Below the pieces are notes generated by a model that saw only the letters and a program-made list of their open reading frames with translations, ran no database searches and was not told where the DNA came from. Shown here in pieces: positions 39,494 to 51,696 of a DNA stretch of 64,000 nt (position 1 is its first letter; the number at the start of each line of letters is the position of its first letter). Source of the stretch: Casuarina equisetifolia (lineage: Eukaryota > Streptophyta > Magnoliopsida > Fagales > Casuarinaceae); NCBI GenBank assembly GCA_028551475.1, contig CM052362.1, positions 21,310,021-21,374,020 on the forward strand, given 5' to 3'. A program made the position numbers and the translations under genes.

Positions 39494-40934
39494 TCAGGAA
39501 CTTTCCTCCTGAAGCCTGTATATAGTTATTTCCTGCTGCTTAAAGTACCGTCTGTCCTCTTCATCAACTAGAACAAGATTCAAATAATACTTCACGCTGA
39601 ATTTGTTGTTGATGTTTCGATATGTAGGTGTGAGTTCATAAGGGCTAAGGAAAAGTCTGATTGGGATTGATTCACCTGTACGATTGCATACAAGATCATA
39701 AGCCACCATGGGGATGGGCAATCAAATCAAATAACTTTCTTTGGTAAACGCATAAACTAGTCAATTATTCCATAAGAGCTTCAGTTAACTTTGACCTGAT
39801 GATTCCAGGTAAGAAGAAGAAGAAGAAAGTGTCCGCTACAGCTATATCTGTTTTCTTTCTCGGAATCTTGGATGTGAAAAGAAACCGAAGAATTTTGAGA
39901 ATACCTCTAACTGGAGCACCATCCATCAGCTCGAATTTAGCAAGTGTCTCTGTCTCAACATGGGTATTAGCCCCTGATCCAGTTGATTCTCGCCGCCTGA
40001 TCTCCAGATCCATATTTTTTAACTTGATTCTTACAAGAAGAAAATATATCTTGCCAATAATAACATCTTTCAGATGATACCTGTATATTTTCAAACACCA
40101 ATAAGCAGTGACAAACATGGTCCCTTACGATGTGTTACACAAAGCAATTAAATTTGTTCTGCACTCCTGATAGCATTAACTAAACTGGCAAAAATGTGCA
40201 ACTAGACCCAGCCTATACAACCTGATTTAGACAGATCTAACTACATACAGGTCAGGCAATCTTAATTCAACTGAACAATCCCAATTGTAGTACATGTTTA
40301 ACGTACTTGCTTTTGTTATACTCAAACTCAATGTGTAGGCAATCCTCAATTCCAACTTCCATCTGCATAGACCATGAAAATTATGAGAAAATCCCCCAAT
40401 GACATCGTTTGTTAGACATTGCACGGAGAAAATGAACATAAACCCAAGATGACATACAATCAAATGGGTGGTAAGCTAGATTCTGCACTCAGTATCTTAA
40501 AGACCCAATTTGTTAAGGAATACTTCTTACATAAAATAAAACAAGAAACATTACTCAGGATCCTTACATGACAAGTTGAGACGACAGCAAAGGCAGAAAA
40601 GGTTCCCAAACAAATCATATATTACTACACTCACCTTGATGCTATTGTTGATTGGCGGTGGTGGGGAATAGTTGCGAACCTGATGCAAAAAGGAGGCATC
40701 AATATAAACAAGAACAAAGTGCTAGAGGAATAAAAGTTCTAAAAGACCAGAAAACTTTTGTATCTACTGTAAAACTAAATCTAACACTCCACTGGAACTA
40801 ATGAAAGGTGACCAACAAACACTATAGACGATGTATCATTGAGAGCAAACACCACAGGGCCAAGAAAAGAATCGCAAGGTTACTTTCTAAATTACATGAT
40901 CACCATCACCGGGGAAATTATCAAACTTTTGCTA

Positions 40935-40977
<43 letters not shown>

Positions 40978-41147
40978 GGCATTCCTCATTGAAAACTAGC
41001 TCCCAAGTTAGAATTAGATACAAAATTTAAGAAGATAAAAACAGTTATGCAGAACCTCAGGTGGTGCGTATTGCAAAATACAAACAGAAAATTAAATATC
41101 TCAAACAACGTAAACTAATCACTAGTCACTGATACAGAGAAACAGAA

Positions 41148-41187
<40 letters not shown>

Positions 41188-44100
41188 TACCACAAAATCT
41201 TGGTATTCCACTATGCTACCAGCATAACCACGACTGATTGTGACTTTCAGGACATACCTAGAAAGAGGATATTCCAGAATATCATAAGTTGTCAATGGTA
41301 ACCGAAAAGGTAGTTAGATTATGATAATGATTTGATAAAGAATAACCGAAAAGGTGTTTAGATTTGGCACAGTCAAAAGTATGGAAATGAAAAGCACAAT
41401 TATTTGTCCCTAAAACTTGAAATAATTAAATACACCACATAAGTCAAAAGCACGCAATGCTCCCAAAAAAATATTTGAAGGCCTTAGTGTTAACTAATTA
41501 TCAGCATAACATATTATCTAATAAAGTTTACATTAGTATTCTTTCCTTAAGCAGCAACATTTAAAGACCCTACTAATTTTAATTTCAGGAAACTCCATAA
41601 GCAACCAGCAATACACAAAAAGGCTGGAAAGAGACCTGAAATAGCCAAGAATCTGCATCTCACGGATGTTCTAAGATATACTAGAATTCAATTGCAGGAA
41701 TATGACAGAACAGATTTAAAAGTTATTATTCACATGGAATCTATGTTAAAAAGCATCATTCATATCTTCTGATAAACATCTAAACGCACAGCAAAAGAGA
41801 TGCTGCTGTATTTGATTATATCTTAAGAAAGGGGTGGTGGGAGGGGTTATATTCCTAATCCAACATTATCCACAGTTTAACAATTTAGCATAGAGCAGGT
41901 AACTATATGTACAACCAAATGTCAATGATCCACAGATAATTAACATATTACTCAACATCTCTAAGTACGTATATCATCTTTATAGAAACAGGTGGTCAAT
42001 TGTAAATGCCAAATCCGGGAAGGAGATACTAACGAAAATTATGAATACAATGGCCAGCAATGAAAGCCTACAGTATAGTGAATAGCTTACCTAAGCCTCA
42101 CATTCACCCCATTGTATGACTCATATGGCATTTCAACTGTAGAAAATTCAAATGGGTATGTTTTCTTCTCATATATATCTCCAGGAACATCAAGCTCACG
42201 AACTACAAACAAAAGCATTAAAATTCAATTCAATTCACAATGATACAGCTGCACATTTTCAAATCTTCGAATGATAATTGAAGGCATTAAAAAAAAAAAG
42301 ATTGCAGAATAAAAGTTATTTTGTGCGTCTATTGGTGGGAGATCTAATTATTTAAAAACAAAAGACAAATTACAAAAAAGAAACAGATAGCTTACAGTCA
42401 ACCTAAGGACAAGGAAGCTTATGTATACTCACCAAGGGAAGTAAAGTCATAGAAGTTGCCTCTGTCAAAGTACATTTCTGAAAGGAATTGGAGATCCATT
42501 AAAATACAGAAAGGGGACTAGTCCTTAAAAGACTATCCAACAGAAATGGAGCAAGTTAGCCATAAAGGGAAACAAAAGATAATAAAATCAAAATATGAAT
42601 AAGTTTATAGGATAGATGCTTCCTTACATGCCCATGAACAGAATATTTTGGAGTTAAAACCATATATAGATAGAGAAGAATTCCTCATAGGAAGCAATGC
42701 AAAAGCAACAGAAGAACAATAAAGTGCTATTAAAGAATTCCTCAAAGCAAGCAGTGTAAAAGCAATAGAAGAACAATCAGGGCATTTAACATTCTGATTT
42801 TTGTCCATATTATTTTCAAGTGCTTAGAATCTATGACAGTCACCTAGACTTAAACCCATAGAACAGCACCACGAGATACATAAGAAGAACCAACTGGAAG
42901 ACAAAATGTCAAAAGCAGCAATCACTAAGATAACATACATACCAGTATTCTGTATCACATGCATATTGTATAGTATCACTAGGTACACTAGGTAACTTTA
43001 TAGACACTGTACAACTCAACCAATTCTAGTCCAGATTCGCAAAAAATATGAACCATAATATTTGCACAAAGGTGTGAAAGTTAAAGATTAGCATAGTGGC
43101 CTTGCTTATCAAAAATCCTTTGGCCGTTGAACTTTTAAAATTTAAATATTACTTAGAAGTAATAATTCCATAACTACCAGGATTAGAAAGGAAAATCTCA
43201 TCCCACATTCTCCAAAACCTATCCTTTCAAAAATCATGAATAATTTACCACATTGAAACCTTGTGGCAAAAACGCACCTATCTGGCCAAGGAGCTCAACT
43301 TTCACTCCATTGTGATCAACCTTCTTCCCTTGAAATGGTTCTATTGATATCTGAAAATAAGCTCATAAGATCAGGTATAACTCTATTGACCAGAAATTGA
43401 AAATACAAAATACTCTCAAGTAAGGCATTTAAGGGTCTAGAATTCATAACCAAATCCTAATCCAAAAAAATTCTATCACTCAATTACCTTCCCGGCAATA
43501 TTTTCTTGACTTTGGAAAAGTGGAACCAAGACTGTGTGACCATTTTCCTTCTTAACGGATACCTACTCAAGCACATAGAAAACAGGAAGAGAAGCACATC
43601 GTAAGACAATAACCAAACCATTTTTCCATCAATTTCAACTTCAGTGGAAATTATGTTGTGGATAATTACTATGCTATTCGCACAGACATTAAAGCTCCCG
43701 CCCAAACAAATAAAAACCCCAAGGAAAAAAGAAAAATGGATATGGATACCAAGTTGGCAATCCTCAGATAGTATCTTCCCAAGTCAAACTCCCACCAAGC
43801 AGCAGAGAATGAGTTATTGAGAGGTGAATCATTACATAGAAAGGAAAAGTAAGTCTTTAAAATTTACATCATAAACATTATTGTTGCATTCTCCACAGCG
43901 TAAAAAGTGAGAGTTGCAAAAAGTCCACTTGTCATCATTACCACTCACTATGGCATTTCAGACCTTACATCAATACGGAGAATAAATCAGTTGTTAAATA
44001 CACAGACTTGTTTGAAGCATAAAGAGACTGCACTTTTCAATCCAGTTTTTCTCTCATCCTTAAATGAAGTCAAGCACTGAAAATGGAATAGAATACCCCA

Positions 44101-44305
44101 TGAAATTTCACAAATTACCTGCTTGCGACTTTTTCCATCAGAGAATGTGATTGAAATGTTGCATGCGGGCTTGAAAGCTCCCATTAAGTAATTCTGGGAT
44201 AAATAAAATAGTAAAAACCTTTTTACGTCAATGGTATCAGTGAAAAAATAAAACAAAAATGACAATCATTGGATCTCTCTTAAGCAGGTCGTGCAAACTT
44301 ACCAT
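39494..44305 (-). CDS. VPS26: Retromer core subunit VPS26
   Basis: Eleven coding exons on the minus strand: the ATG alone (44303-44305), then 44119-44193, 43488-43562, 43278-43350, 42433-42477, 42091-42202, 41191-41257, 40635-40679, 40307-40362, 39905-40080 and 39494-39675. Total 909 nt, 302 aa, the usual VPS26 length. The protein begins [20 protein letters not shown] and contains [15 protein letters not shown], the arrestin-fold core [54 protein letters not shown] and [22 protein letters not shown], all near-invariant in the family. VPS26 with VPS35 and VPS29 forms the retromer core that recycles vacuolar sorting receptors from prevacuolar compartments. The exon carrying ATG probably runs 44303-44347 and is preceded by a non-coding leader exon. 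Intron 7 carries two (GA)n tracts. Confidence 0.96.
40941..40974. repeat. (GA)17 microsatellite in VPS26 intron 7
   Basis: Uninterrupted GA repeat of 34 nt. On the transcribed strand it reads as a CU tract. Confidence 0.98.
41151..41185. repeat. (GA)17 microsatellite beside the VPS26 exon 7 donor
   Basis: Uninterrupted GA repeat of about 35 nt in the same intron. In the sense orientation the CU tract starts about six bases after the exon 7 donor GT. Confidence 0.98.
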
Positions 44306-44972
44306 GTTTACAATTGGATTCAAATCTTAAAGCCTCACGCTCCGATCCTGAAAATTTCAGTGTGGATTTTAAGCTAATAATCACAGAAACTACAACACAT
44401 ACATTTCCAGAATCTCCAAGTACCAATCTAAAACCCGTGCCTTTAACAGCTTTATCAGGCAAAAAAGAAACCCTAAAACTAATGACACTTCAATAGGCTC
44501 AAAAGCAATGCCTGCCCGTCTCTCTGCATGTCTATGCACACAGCAAAAATTCAGAGTCTCAGAACTAAATTAGACTATCAAATTAAGCTGAAAATCCATG
44601 ATACGTTGCTGAGTCACAAAAAAACACCAAACCAGATCGTAGATATATAAAATCTATGCCTTGTGTGCTTATCTGCAAATGCGTTGACGCACCTAAATCT
44701 ACTACAGATTCAATGAAAACCTATAAGATATGAAGCCCGTAATCTTCAAATCCATCGCACACATTAACAAAGCAAGTTCTGAGTCACATTCCTTTACTCT
44801 TTCTGTACACCTAGTACTAGATATCCAATCAATCATGAACCTACGGAGGGAGGGGGTAAACCAAATTCGGACCAAATTAAAGCGCAAAAACGAGCTGAAT
44901 TGAGGATCAATCAGCATTTGAATGATAAGTAAGTCAGATTCGGGGTCAGAGATTAAGAGACATATTACATAC

Positions 44973-45190
44973 CTTTAGAGTATGGGTACCTAGAAATTGG
45001 GTTCCGGAGCGAGCCCTAGACTGGAAATTAGCGAATTCTTTCCGTACGGAGATCGAAACCTGTTGATCGATGTGAATTTGACAATTCAAGAAATGAAGAC
45101 GAAGAACGACAAACGCTGCGAGGACCGGTCCTCTACGCAATTCGACAACTAAGGTCGTTTTGCACCTGAGAAGCACGTGATATAACAATA
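44973..45190 (-). other. VPS26: Probable 5' leader exon of VPS26
   Basis: A consensus donor on the minus strand (CTAAAG|GTATGT, exon end at 44973) lies about 670 bases upstream of the start codon. A good acceptor (TTTTCAG|GATCGG, exon start at 44347) precedes the ATG exon. I infer a spliced 5' UTR. The 5' end near 45190 is a guess, and transcription could also start closer to the ATG. Confidence 0.5.
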
Positions 45191-46007
45191 CTGTGTATGG
45201 CCCAATTATGTGTGTTTTTTTTTTCCCACAAGCAGGCCGGACCTGTTCTTGATAGACTCCTTTGGAGTCGAATTGACAAACCCAACCTGAACAACCGCTT
45301 GATCAAGTTGGCATTAACTTATTAGCCGGGATCATAATACTCTTTAATTCTAATGGGACTATATCTTAGAAACTTGCATTAATCATTCATCTCATAATAA
45401 AGATTTAAATTATCATATAATAATTTTAATTTAAGCCTGTGGCAAATAATATCAAAATCAATTTAATATTTAATAAGTTCAAGCTTAGAAAAGGCTAATA
45501 GGCAAAATATAGGAAAAATATGACCTAATGGTTAGTGCCCTAGGCCCAACATTCAGAAGAGGTTTTATTTTATTTTATTTTATTTTATTTTATTTTTTAT
45601 ACTCATGCACACCAAGGAGGGAAGGGAGATTCGAACCCCTACAAGATATTAGCACAATGGATTTAGTTGTTAATAATATAAGAAAATGTAAGGTTTAAAC
45701 AAACCCATCCCTGTTAACCACGCTTCATTTTGTTGAATTTTCTGGAAATCTGGAAGGGAAATTTCCTACAATCTTGCAGGCCTATAGACTACAAAAGGAA
45801 CATCCAATGCTTTGAAGAGTATATCACATTGCAAAACTTGTATACTGATGAAATAATTGTGTACAAATTAAGACATTTAATTTTTACATCTGTTCATCCA
45901 AGGAAGAAGAAGAAGAAGAAGAAGAAGAAGAAGACTAGGTTTTTTTCAACGTCGTCGTCAACGTTCCCCCTTTCACCGAAGTAAGCCTAACCGTCCCCCG
46001 AACAAAA
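45191..46007. other. Intergenic DNA with two microsatellites
   Basis: Contains a pentanucleotide TTTTA array (45563-45598, about 7 units) and a GAA array (45903-45934, about 10 units). Around 45490-45720 lies transposon-like sequence, including GATTCGAACCCC. No gene is supported. Confidence 0.6.
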
Positions 46008-47519
46008 CTAGGCTTGGACGTCCAGTCTAGCACCGTCCTTATCGGCGGCCGAACTCCAATCCCCCGACTCTTTCCTTCTACTCCCCATCTTCAAGAGCCC
46101 ATACAGTTTCCGAAACTCCCTCACCGTGTGAACACTTTCTCGGCAAAACACTCCTGCGGGTTCGGTCGTGTCGCCCGCAGTATGGCCCGACCGGCTCGCG
46201 CTCAATCTCGGCATGGCCTGGCCCCTGGCCCTCGCGTCATTGGTTTGCAGAGCGGAGATGACCGATTTCAGGGCCCGACTCGGGGAATTCCGGTTCGATA
46301 TCATGATCTCGCCGATTTCGGCGTGGCTCAGACTCGCCCCATTTTGAAAAATCTCCTCCAGCTGAGGGAACAGCTTGTGCTCCTTGACACCTAGGTAACT
46401 GCTCGCCAAGCTCTTGAACGCGGAGAAATCACATGCCGGGAACTCTATGTGAACGTCGATCCTTCCGGGCCTCATCACCGCTTCGTCGACCTGATTCTTG
46501 TTGTTCATCGTGAACACCATCACGCGCTCCTCGCCGCAGCATGATACAATCCCGTCCATGAAATTCAACATCCCTGACAGGCTCACTGCTGTAGATTTCT
46601 CGGCGAGAATCCGATCAAGGTCCTCGATCATGATCAAAGACTTAGAGTTGGTCTGCAACAAAAGCGTCTTCAAATCAGAGTCGTCAAAGACCTTGGACAT
46701 GTCAATTTGGTACACGTCGTAATCCAAGAGCCTTGCCATAGCCGCGATGAAGCTAGTTTTCCCGGTACCGGATGGGCCGTGCAGGAGATAGCTTCGTTTC
46801 CAAACGCGGCCTAACCGGTGATAGTACTGCTTGGACTTGAGGAAATGCTCGAGATCGGAGCGGACCTTGTTCTTCAAATCGGCGTCTATCACCACCGTGT
46901 CAAAGCTCGCCGGGTGATCAAACGGAACCGATCTCCACCGTCCATTCCCCCGCTCCAAATTCAGGTACAGCCTGAGTTCCTTCTTCCGCTGTTCAATCTC
47001 GTCCGAGACCGAGAGTATGTGCTGCAGGTACTGCCTCAGAACTCTACGCTTGTCGTTTTTCCTCACCCGTAGAACATACGATCTACTGGCTCCATCTCTC
47101 TCTAATTCGTTCGTCCACGACACTCTGGCGCTCAAAAACGTGTCGTAGATAGCTTGGTCGGCGTCGTAGTGGAGAAAGATATCATTGGGCTTGGGACCTG
47201 AGAACAGGTTCAGGTTCGTGAGATCCGAATCATCCAGGGAGGCCAGGGAGTTCAGGTAGATGGAAATATTACGGTAGAGCTGGTTTTCTTGGTAGTTCTC
47301 GTTGTACTGAGGGACTTTGTAGGTCTGGTATACATGAAACCGGTCTGCAAAAGATCGCCAGCATTTAACAAAAATGTGAATTATGGATGTCTTGGACAGA
47401 AGCCTTAAGATGACAAGAAGAGAAACGATGGCGAAGAAGAAACCCAAAAACATGTTAAGGCCAGAGAACCGGCGAAACAAGACTACTGGGTGTGTGAGTT
47501 CAAAGATTTGGTAAGCCAA
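46008..47519 (-). CDS. BCS1-type AAA ATPase, At2g46620-like
   Basis: Single uninterrupted frame of 503 codons, in keeping with the largely intronless plant BCS1-like clade. A membrane helix (about residues 21-43, LNMFLGFFFAIVSLLVILRL) is followed by the BCS1-like N-terminal domain (NENYQENQLYRNISIYLNSL; RSYVLRVRKNDKRRVLRQYL). The AAA module has Walker A GPSGTGKTS (248-256), Walker B LIMIEDLD (295-302), sensor-1 region VFTMNNKNQVDEAVMRPGR and the RPGRID segment (350-355). The C-terminal 80 residues are Ser/Arg-rich and probably disordered. Plant members are anchored in the mitochondrial outer or ER membrane and several respond to stress; yeast Bcs1 translocates folded Rieske protein. The function of this subclade is unknown, and I infer only a membrane-bound unfoldase or translocase. 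Confidence 0.93.
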   Translation of the reverse strand: MAYQIFELTHPVVLFRRFSGLNMFLGFFFAIVSLLVILRLLSKTSIIHIFVKCWRSFADRFHVYQTYKVPQYNENYQENQLYRNISIYLNSLASLDDSDLTNLNLFSGPKPNDIFLHYDADQAIYDTFLSARVSWTNELERDGASRSYVLRVRKNDKRRVLRQYLQHILSVSDEIEQRKKELRLYLNLERGNGRWRSVPFDHPASFDTVVIDADLKNKVRSDLEHFLKSKQYYHRLGRVWKRSYLLHGPSGTGKTSFIAAMARLLDYDVYQIDMSKVFDDSDLKTLLLQTNSKSLIMIEDLDRILAEKSTAVSLSGMLNFMDGIVSCCGEERVMVFTMNNKNQVDEAVMRPGRIDVHIEFPACDFSAFKSLASSYLGVKEHKLFPQLEEIFQNGASLSHAEIGEIMISNRNSPSRALKSVISALQTNDARARGQAMPRLSASRSGHTAGDTTEPAGVFCRESVHTVREFRKLYGLLKMGSRRKESGDWSSAADKDGARLDVQA

Positions 47520-50500
47520 AGGAGAAGTCCTTTTGGCTATGAATTTGGATGGGATGGGAGAAAGAAAGGAAGGAGGAAAGGTAGCTGCGCGGTGGAGAAT
47601 GAAAATTGGAGCATGAGCAAATGGACTGGTTTTAACAGAGGAGGAGGAGGCTGCCTTCGATGCCGGCTCGATCCGGTGAGTTTAATGGGTCAAAAAGCCG
47701 CTAGGCGAGAACGAGAGAAGGGGATTTGGTCATTTTTGCTTGGCTGTGAATGGTATGACTTACGAGGACGGGCCACGCAAGTGGTTGGGAATTGAAAAGG
47801 AGTTCTTGTGGGTAAGTTTTTCAATTATCTTGACCGTAAGGCGGTTTTCATCGTCGCGGGAATTATGATCAACTTTTTGTCTCCTCCTTCATTCCTAGCC
47901 TTTCTCTATGTAGAATAGTTCCTAGTTTCATGCTCTTCTTTTCGATTTTCAGTTCCTGTACACATTTGACGTTGAATGGTATCCAGGACTTTTCTTTTCC
48001 TCTTACATATTTTAAGTGACCAGGGCCACCATGCAAGGGTTCTAGCTGCTTATGTTTTTTATTCATTGCCTTCTTCCCACCAGTTCCAGGATAACGATAA
48101 ACCAGTGTTCAACTGCTTATGGTTTTTTTTGCAGGATTAGAGACAAAAATTGACAATGGAGCAGCCCGTAAAAATGTGGTAATCTACCAAATCGAAGTCT
48201 TACGACCACTAACTCCGGATCTCAAACGTTTGCGTCTTTACCCTAGGGGAAACATGTAGAATTGAATGTAACTTTGAAAGCATCAAAGTAAAAGTAATCA
48301 CTGGCATCAAAGTAAACCGAGCTTTTGAAGTTTTGACGATGTCCTTTTGTCCACACTCCCAGCAGTAGTCTATTCAAGGTCCGCCCAACTTTTAAAGCTC
48401 ATGAGACCAGTAGCCATTCCTTGACATTTCAGTTGCCAAAGCTGAAGTCTGTGGTGTAAACCTTGGTGGAATGTTTCAATGACGGTTGGTATCATCTTGT
48501 AATATTCCTACCAGATGGTTTAGGGAACTCGTGGTCTCTGATAAAGTTTTCAGAAGAAACAGATAGGACGGTGTTGTCTCGAGCCTGGCTGTGGTCAGGA
48601 ATATACTATTGTCAAGCATCAAGATACGCCGCTGGTTGCTGTGATATGGAAATCTATTGACAACTACTTGATTTGGAGAATCATAATGTATGGTTTGTAG
48701 AATCATATAGAGCCGATATTTGCTAATTGAAATCATTTCCTCCGAACTGCTTTTCTGATTGCGTGTACTGCAAAAGTTGTACAAAGGAATTGGGCAACCC
48801 AGGAATCCGTCAACTTTTACAGTAAAAGAATGCGACTCCCACGGGAAAAGGGTTTCTGAGGTGCCTTTCTTTAATGGTTGGACCTGCCTACTTTTAAGGA
48901 AGAATGGCTTTCACACGTCCCTTCACTCGAAACCCAACCACACCCATTCTCTTGCCAGCTATTTCCAGAGGGTCGTAATAATTTGTAGCGGTTGCTGCTG
49001 GCTCACCAAATGAAACAGGCACGTCTTGAAAAGGCCAGCAGAACCAGACCCATTCCATAAAAAAGTTTGGAATGAGACAGGTAAGATGAACAGGAGTTGG
49101 TGTTGGACAAACTACACAAATCAACTGAAAAGTGCAGTACATAAAAGAGAACAGCTGAATGTTATTTGTGTTCCCAAGAGCATTACGGACTATGGAGCAT
49201 GGAATTGCACTGCAAATCCAACGCCATGGCGTGCAAGAAATGGTAAAGAGTTATAATTGTTTGACTCCAAAGGCGTAGCAAACCATTGTCTGATCTGCTT
49301 TACAAGCAGAGGGGGCTGAGTGCCCCCTTCATTTGACTTTGTTGAATAGCGTATTGAAATTGCGTGGTCCAAGCCCATAAGAAAGTTTGGCCACCTCCTG
49401 CCCCACCACAAACCTACCCGCGGGTGGTGGTTTGCCATCAAACATTTGAATAAATGCTTAAGGAAGTCAATAACAGAGGAATGACTTACTAATCAGGTTG
49501 AAATAGACTTTGGGTAACTATATGTTTAATTTATACTCCACGTAAACTGACGGACATCTTGACGTTTTTATTTGTCTTTGTCTAAAAGCTTAAGAAAATA
49601 GAACTGATTCTACCAATACAAAAGAGATAAGCAGTTTTTGAAAAATTTTGATGTATTTTAAAACAGCATATTAACATTTTTTTTTTGCAAATGCTCAGTT
49701 ATGAAAAAAAAAATTAAAAGAGATATTAAATAACAAAAGGAAACTGAAAATATAAGAAAGGAATAACCTGTACAACCCTTATAGCATAAGAACTGCATTA
49801 ACCATAAACATTGTAAACACAAGCAATTGAAAACGTCCTGAAATGCGTGTTTCTCCAGTTTTTGATGTCTTGTGCTTTAGTTAGAATCCATTAAGACAGG
49901 TCCTGCATCAAACTCAATGGGCATGACAACAATCATATAAACTTGCCAGTTCATATACGTATAAAAGATTCTAAAGAAAGGCCTAGCATTAATCTACCTC
50001 TTCCTTGTCAGGAATGTATGCATGTTCTGGGCATTTGCCGTAATCTTTCTGTTCAACATATCGCCTCCTCCTAAAAACTCGGCTCACTAATGTATATACT
50101 GGGGTAAAGTATAAAGTAGAATCTAGTCATTTGGTCAAATATTCTGACCTTATGCATCCGTCGTTTTCCAACCATATCAAAACTTCATGAAGTAAGCTTT
50201 TAGTCTCATTCATGAAAGCAAGGTATATACCTGTATGACATGTATATTCCTAAATTCCATCAACTATTTTAATGTCCTTTGTGAATAAATATCAACGACT
50301 TTTTGCTTGTATTATTGGTTTTAATTGCCATCCCTGAATGCTATACATATTGTTTAGTTTGGGTGCGTGCATAAAAATAAAAAATCAAAAAAGTATTGAC
50401 GCATCTGCATTACTAAGTATCTGGTCAAATTGCCTCAACATTTTTCTTGCATTAATTCAGCTTCTTCTTCCCAAAACCTTCAGAACCTCTCTGTGCTTAC

Positions 50501-51696
50501 CCATTGTCAGTCCACTCCCGTCACTGGTCCAGTAAGATAACCTGGAAGGCTCGTTGCTATTTGCGGGCATGGAAAAAGGAACCTTGGACACTATCGATGC
50601 ACGATCGCATCCACTACCTAGCAACAACATAATTGCAATACTGGCAGAATCCTGGATAGACCACCGAGCTTTCAACGACATGCAATGAATGATACAGGCA
50701 GCATTCTATTGGCGGTCCCCGTGCGTCCCGTGCACCAAATGTGCTGAACCACCTCTTCCAATGTCAGATCCTTCAAGCTCCCCCACATACTCTAGCTTGG
50801 CATGTTCTCGTGATTGTACCTCAAGTTCTGGAAATTAAAGACGCTCAACCAAGTTGAGCTTCTGCATCGGTAGTGTCCAAAGTTCCTACTTCCTTAGCCT
50901 GCAAGGAGACAAGAAGTTGCAGAGGTTTTGTGATGGGACTTACAGTGAGGGTGAAGATGGCAGAGGTTAAGGAGAGAGAGTTCGTGAAGCAAATGCAAAT
51001 TCGATGTTCATAATGTTATTGCTATAGAAGAAGTAACAAAAGAATCCGGTTAAAAGTGCATGAAAGAGTTGATAGAGTGGCATCGGCAAACCCCGTTTCT
51101 TGTGTACAGGATTTCAATTGCAAGGGAGGTAAATCTCTTGAGTTCAGATGTACTAAAAATTGCATGACTGACCAAGATAAAATGACAGTTTTAAAGGAAG
51201 GACAACTTAAAACTCTTGACCGCCACTGGTTTTTATTTTTTCCTACTGAATTGTAATTAAATTTATACGTACTCAATAAACTAAAACATAAAAACAAAAA
51301 CTTAATGAAAAATTCAAATAAGCCAAAAATCATGTACTAGTATAATACCTTTTCTTTTAAAAAGACGAACTTAAGTGTGCATCAAAGAACCAATATAGAA
51401 ACTGCATCATTCTTAACGACTCACACTTCTTTGATGTGAATACAAGCGTCAGTCAAAACGAGAAACCCGTATTTAACGAATCAAATTTAATTGTAAAAGT
51501 CGTATAGAAAGAATGAGGAGAGACTGAAAGCAGAAGCAAAGTATTATAATTTATATATTAAAGCATGGAATTTCACAGGCATACAAAACTACAATAGCAC
51601 ACCAACAAATTTCATGTATATGGCGAATTCCCTGTGACTAACGAAGTTACTGACGATCAAATTTGCTTCAACGGCCGTGGTTTCAATGTCAAAATC
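47520..51696. other. Long intergenic region without a supportable gene
   Basis: The first few hundred bases are the promoter and leader of the AAA ATPase gene. The rest shows only short open frames. A minus-strand frame at 50457-50681 (74 codons) and its higher-GC surroundings (50450-50950) may be a decayed coding fragment, but I recognise no family. 49600-49760 is AT-rich. Confidence 0.45.

Noticed and set aside
45530-45660. tRNA-like motifs: CTAATGGTTAGTGCCC and, on the other strand, GGGGTTCGAATC.
   Set aside because: The two motifs lie on opposite strands and no acceptor or anticodon stems can be formed. This looks like a common transposon tail.
46014-46394. 126-codon plus-strand open frame.
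   Set aside because: It is antisense to the C-terminal coding part of the BCS1-type ATPase, whose AAA motifs prove the minus strand.
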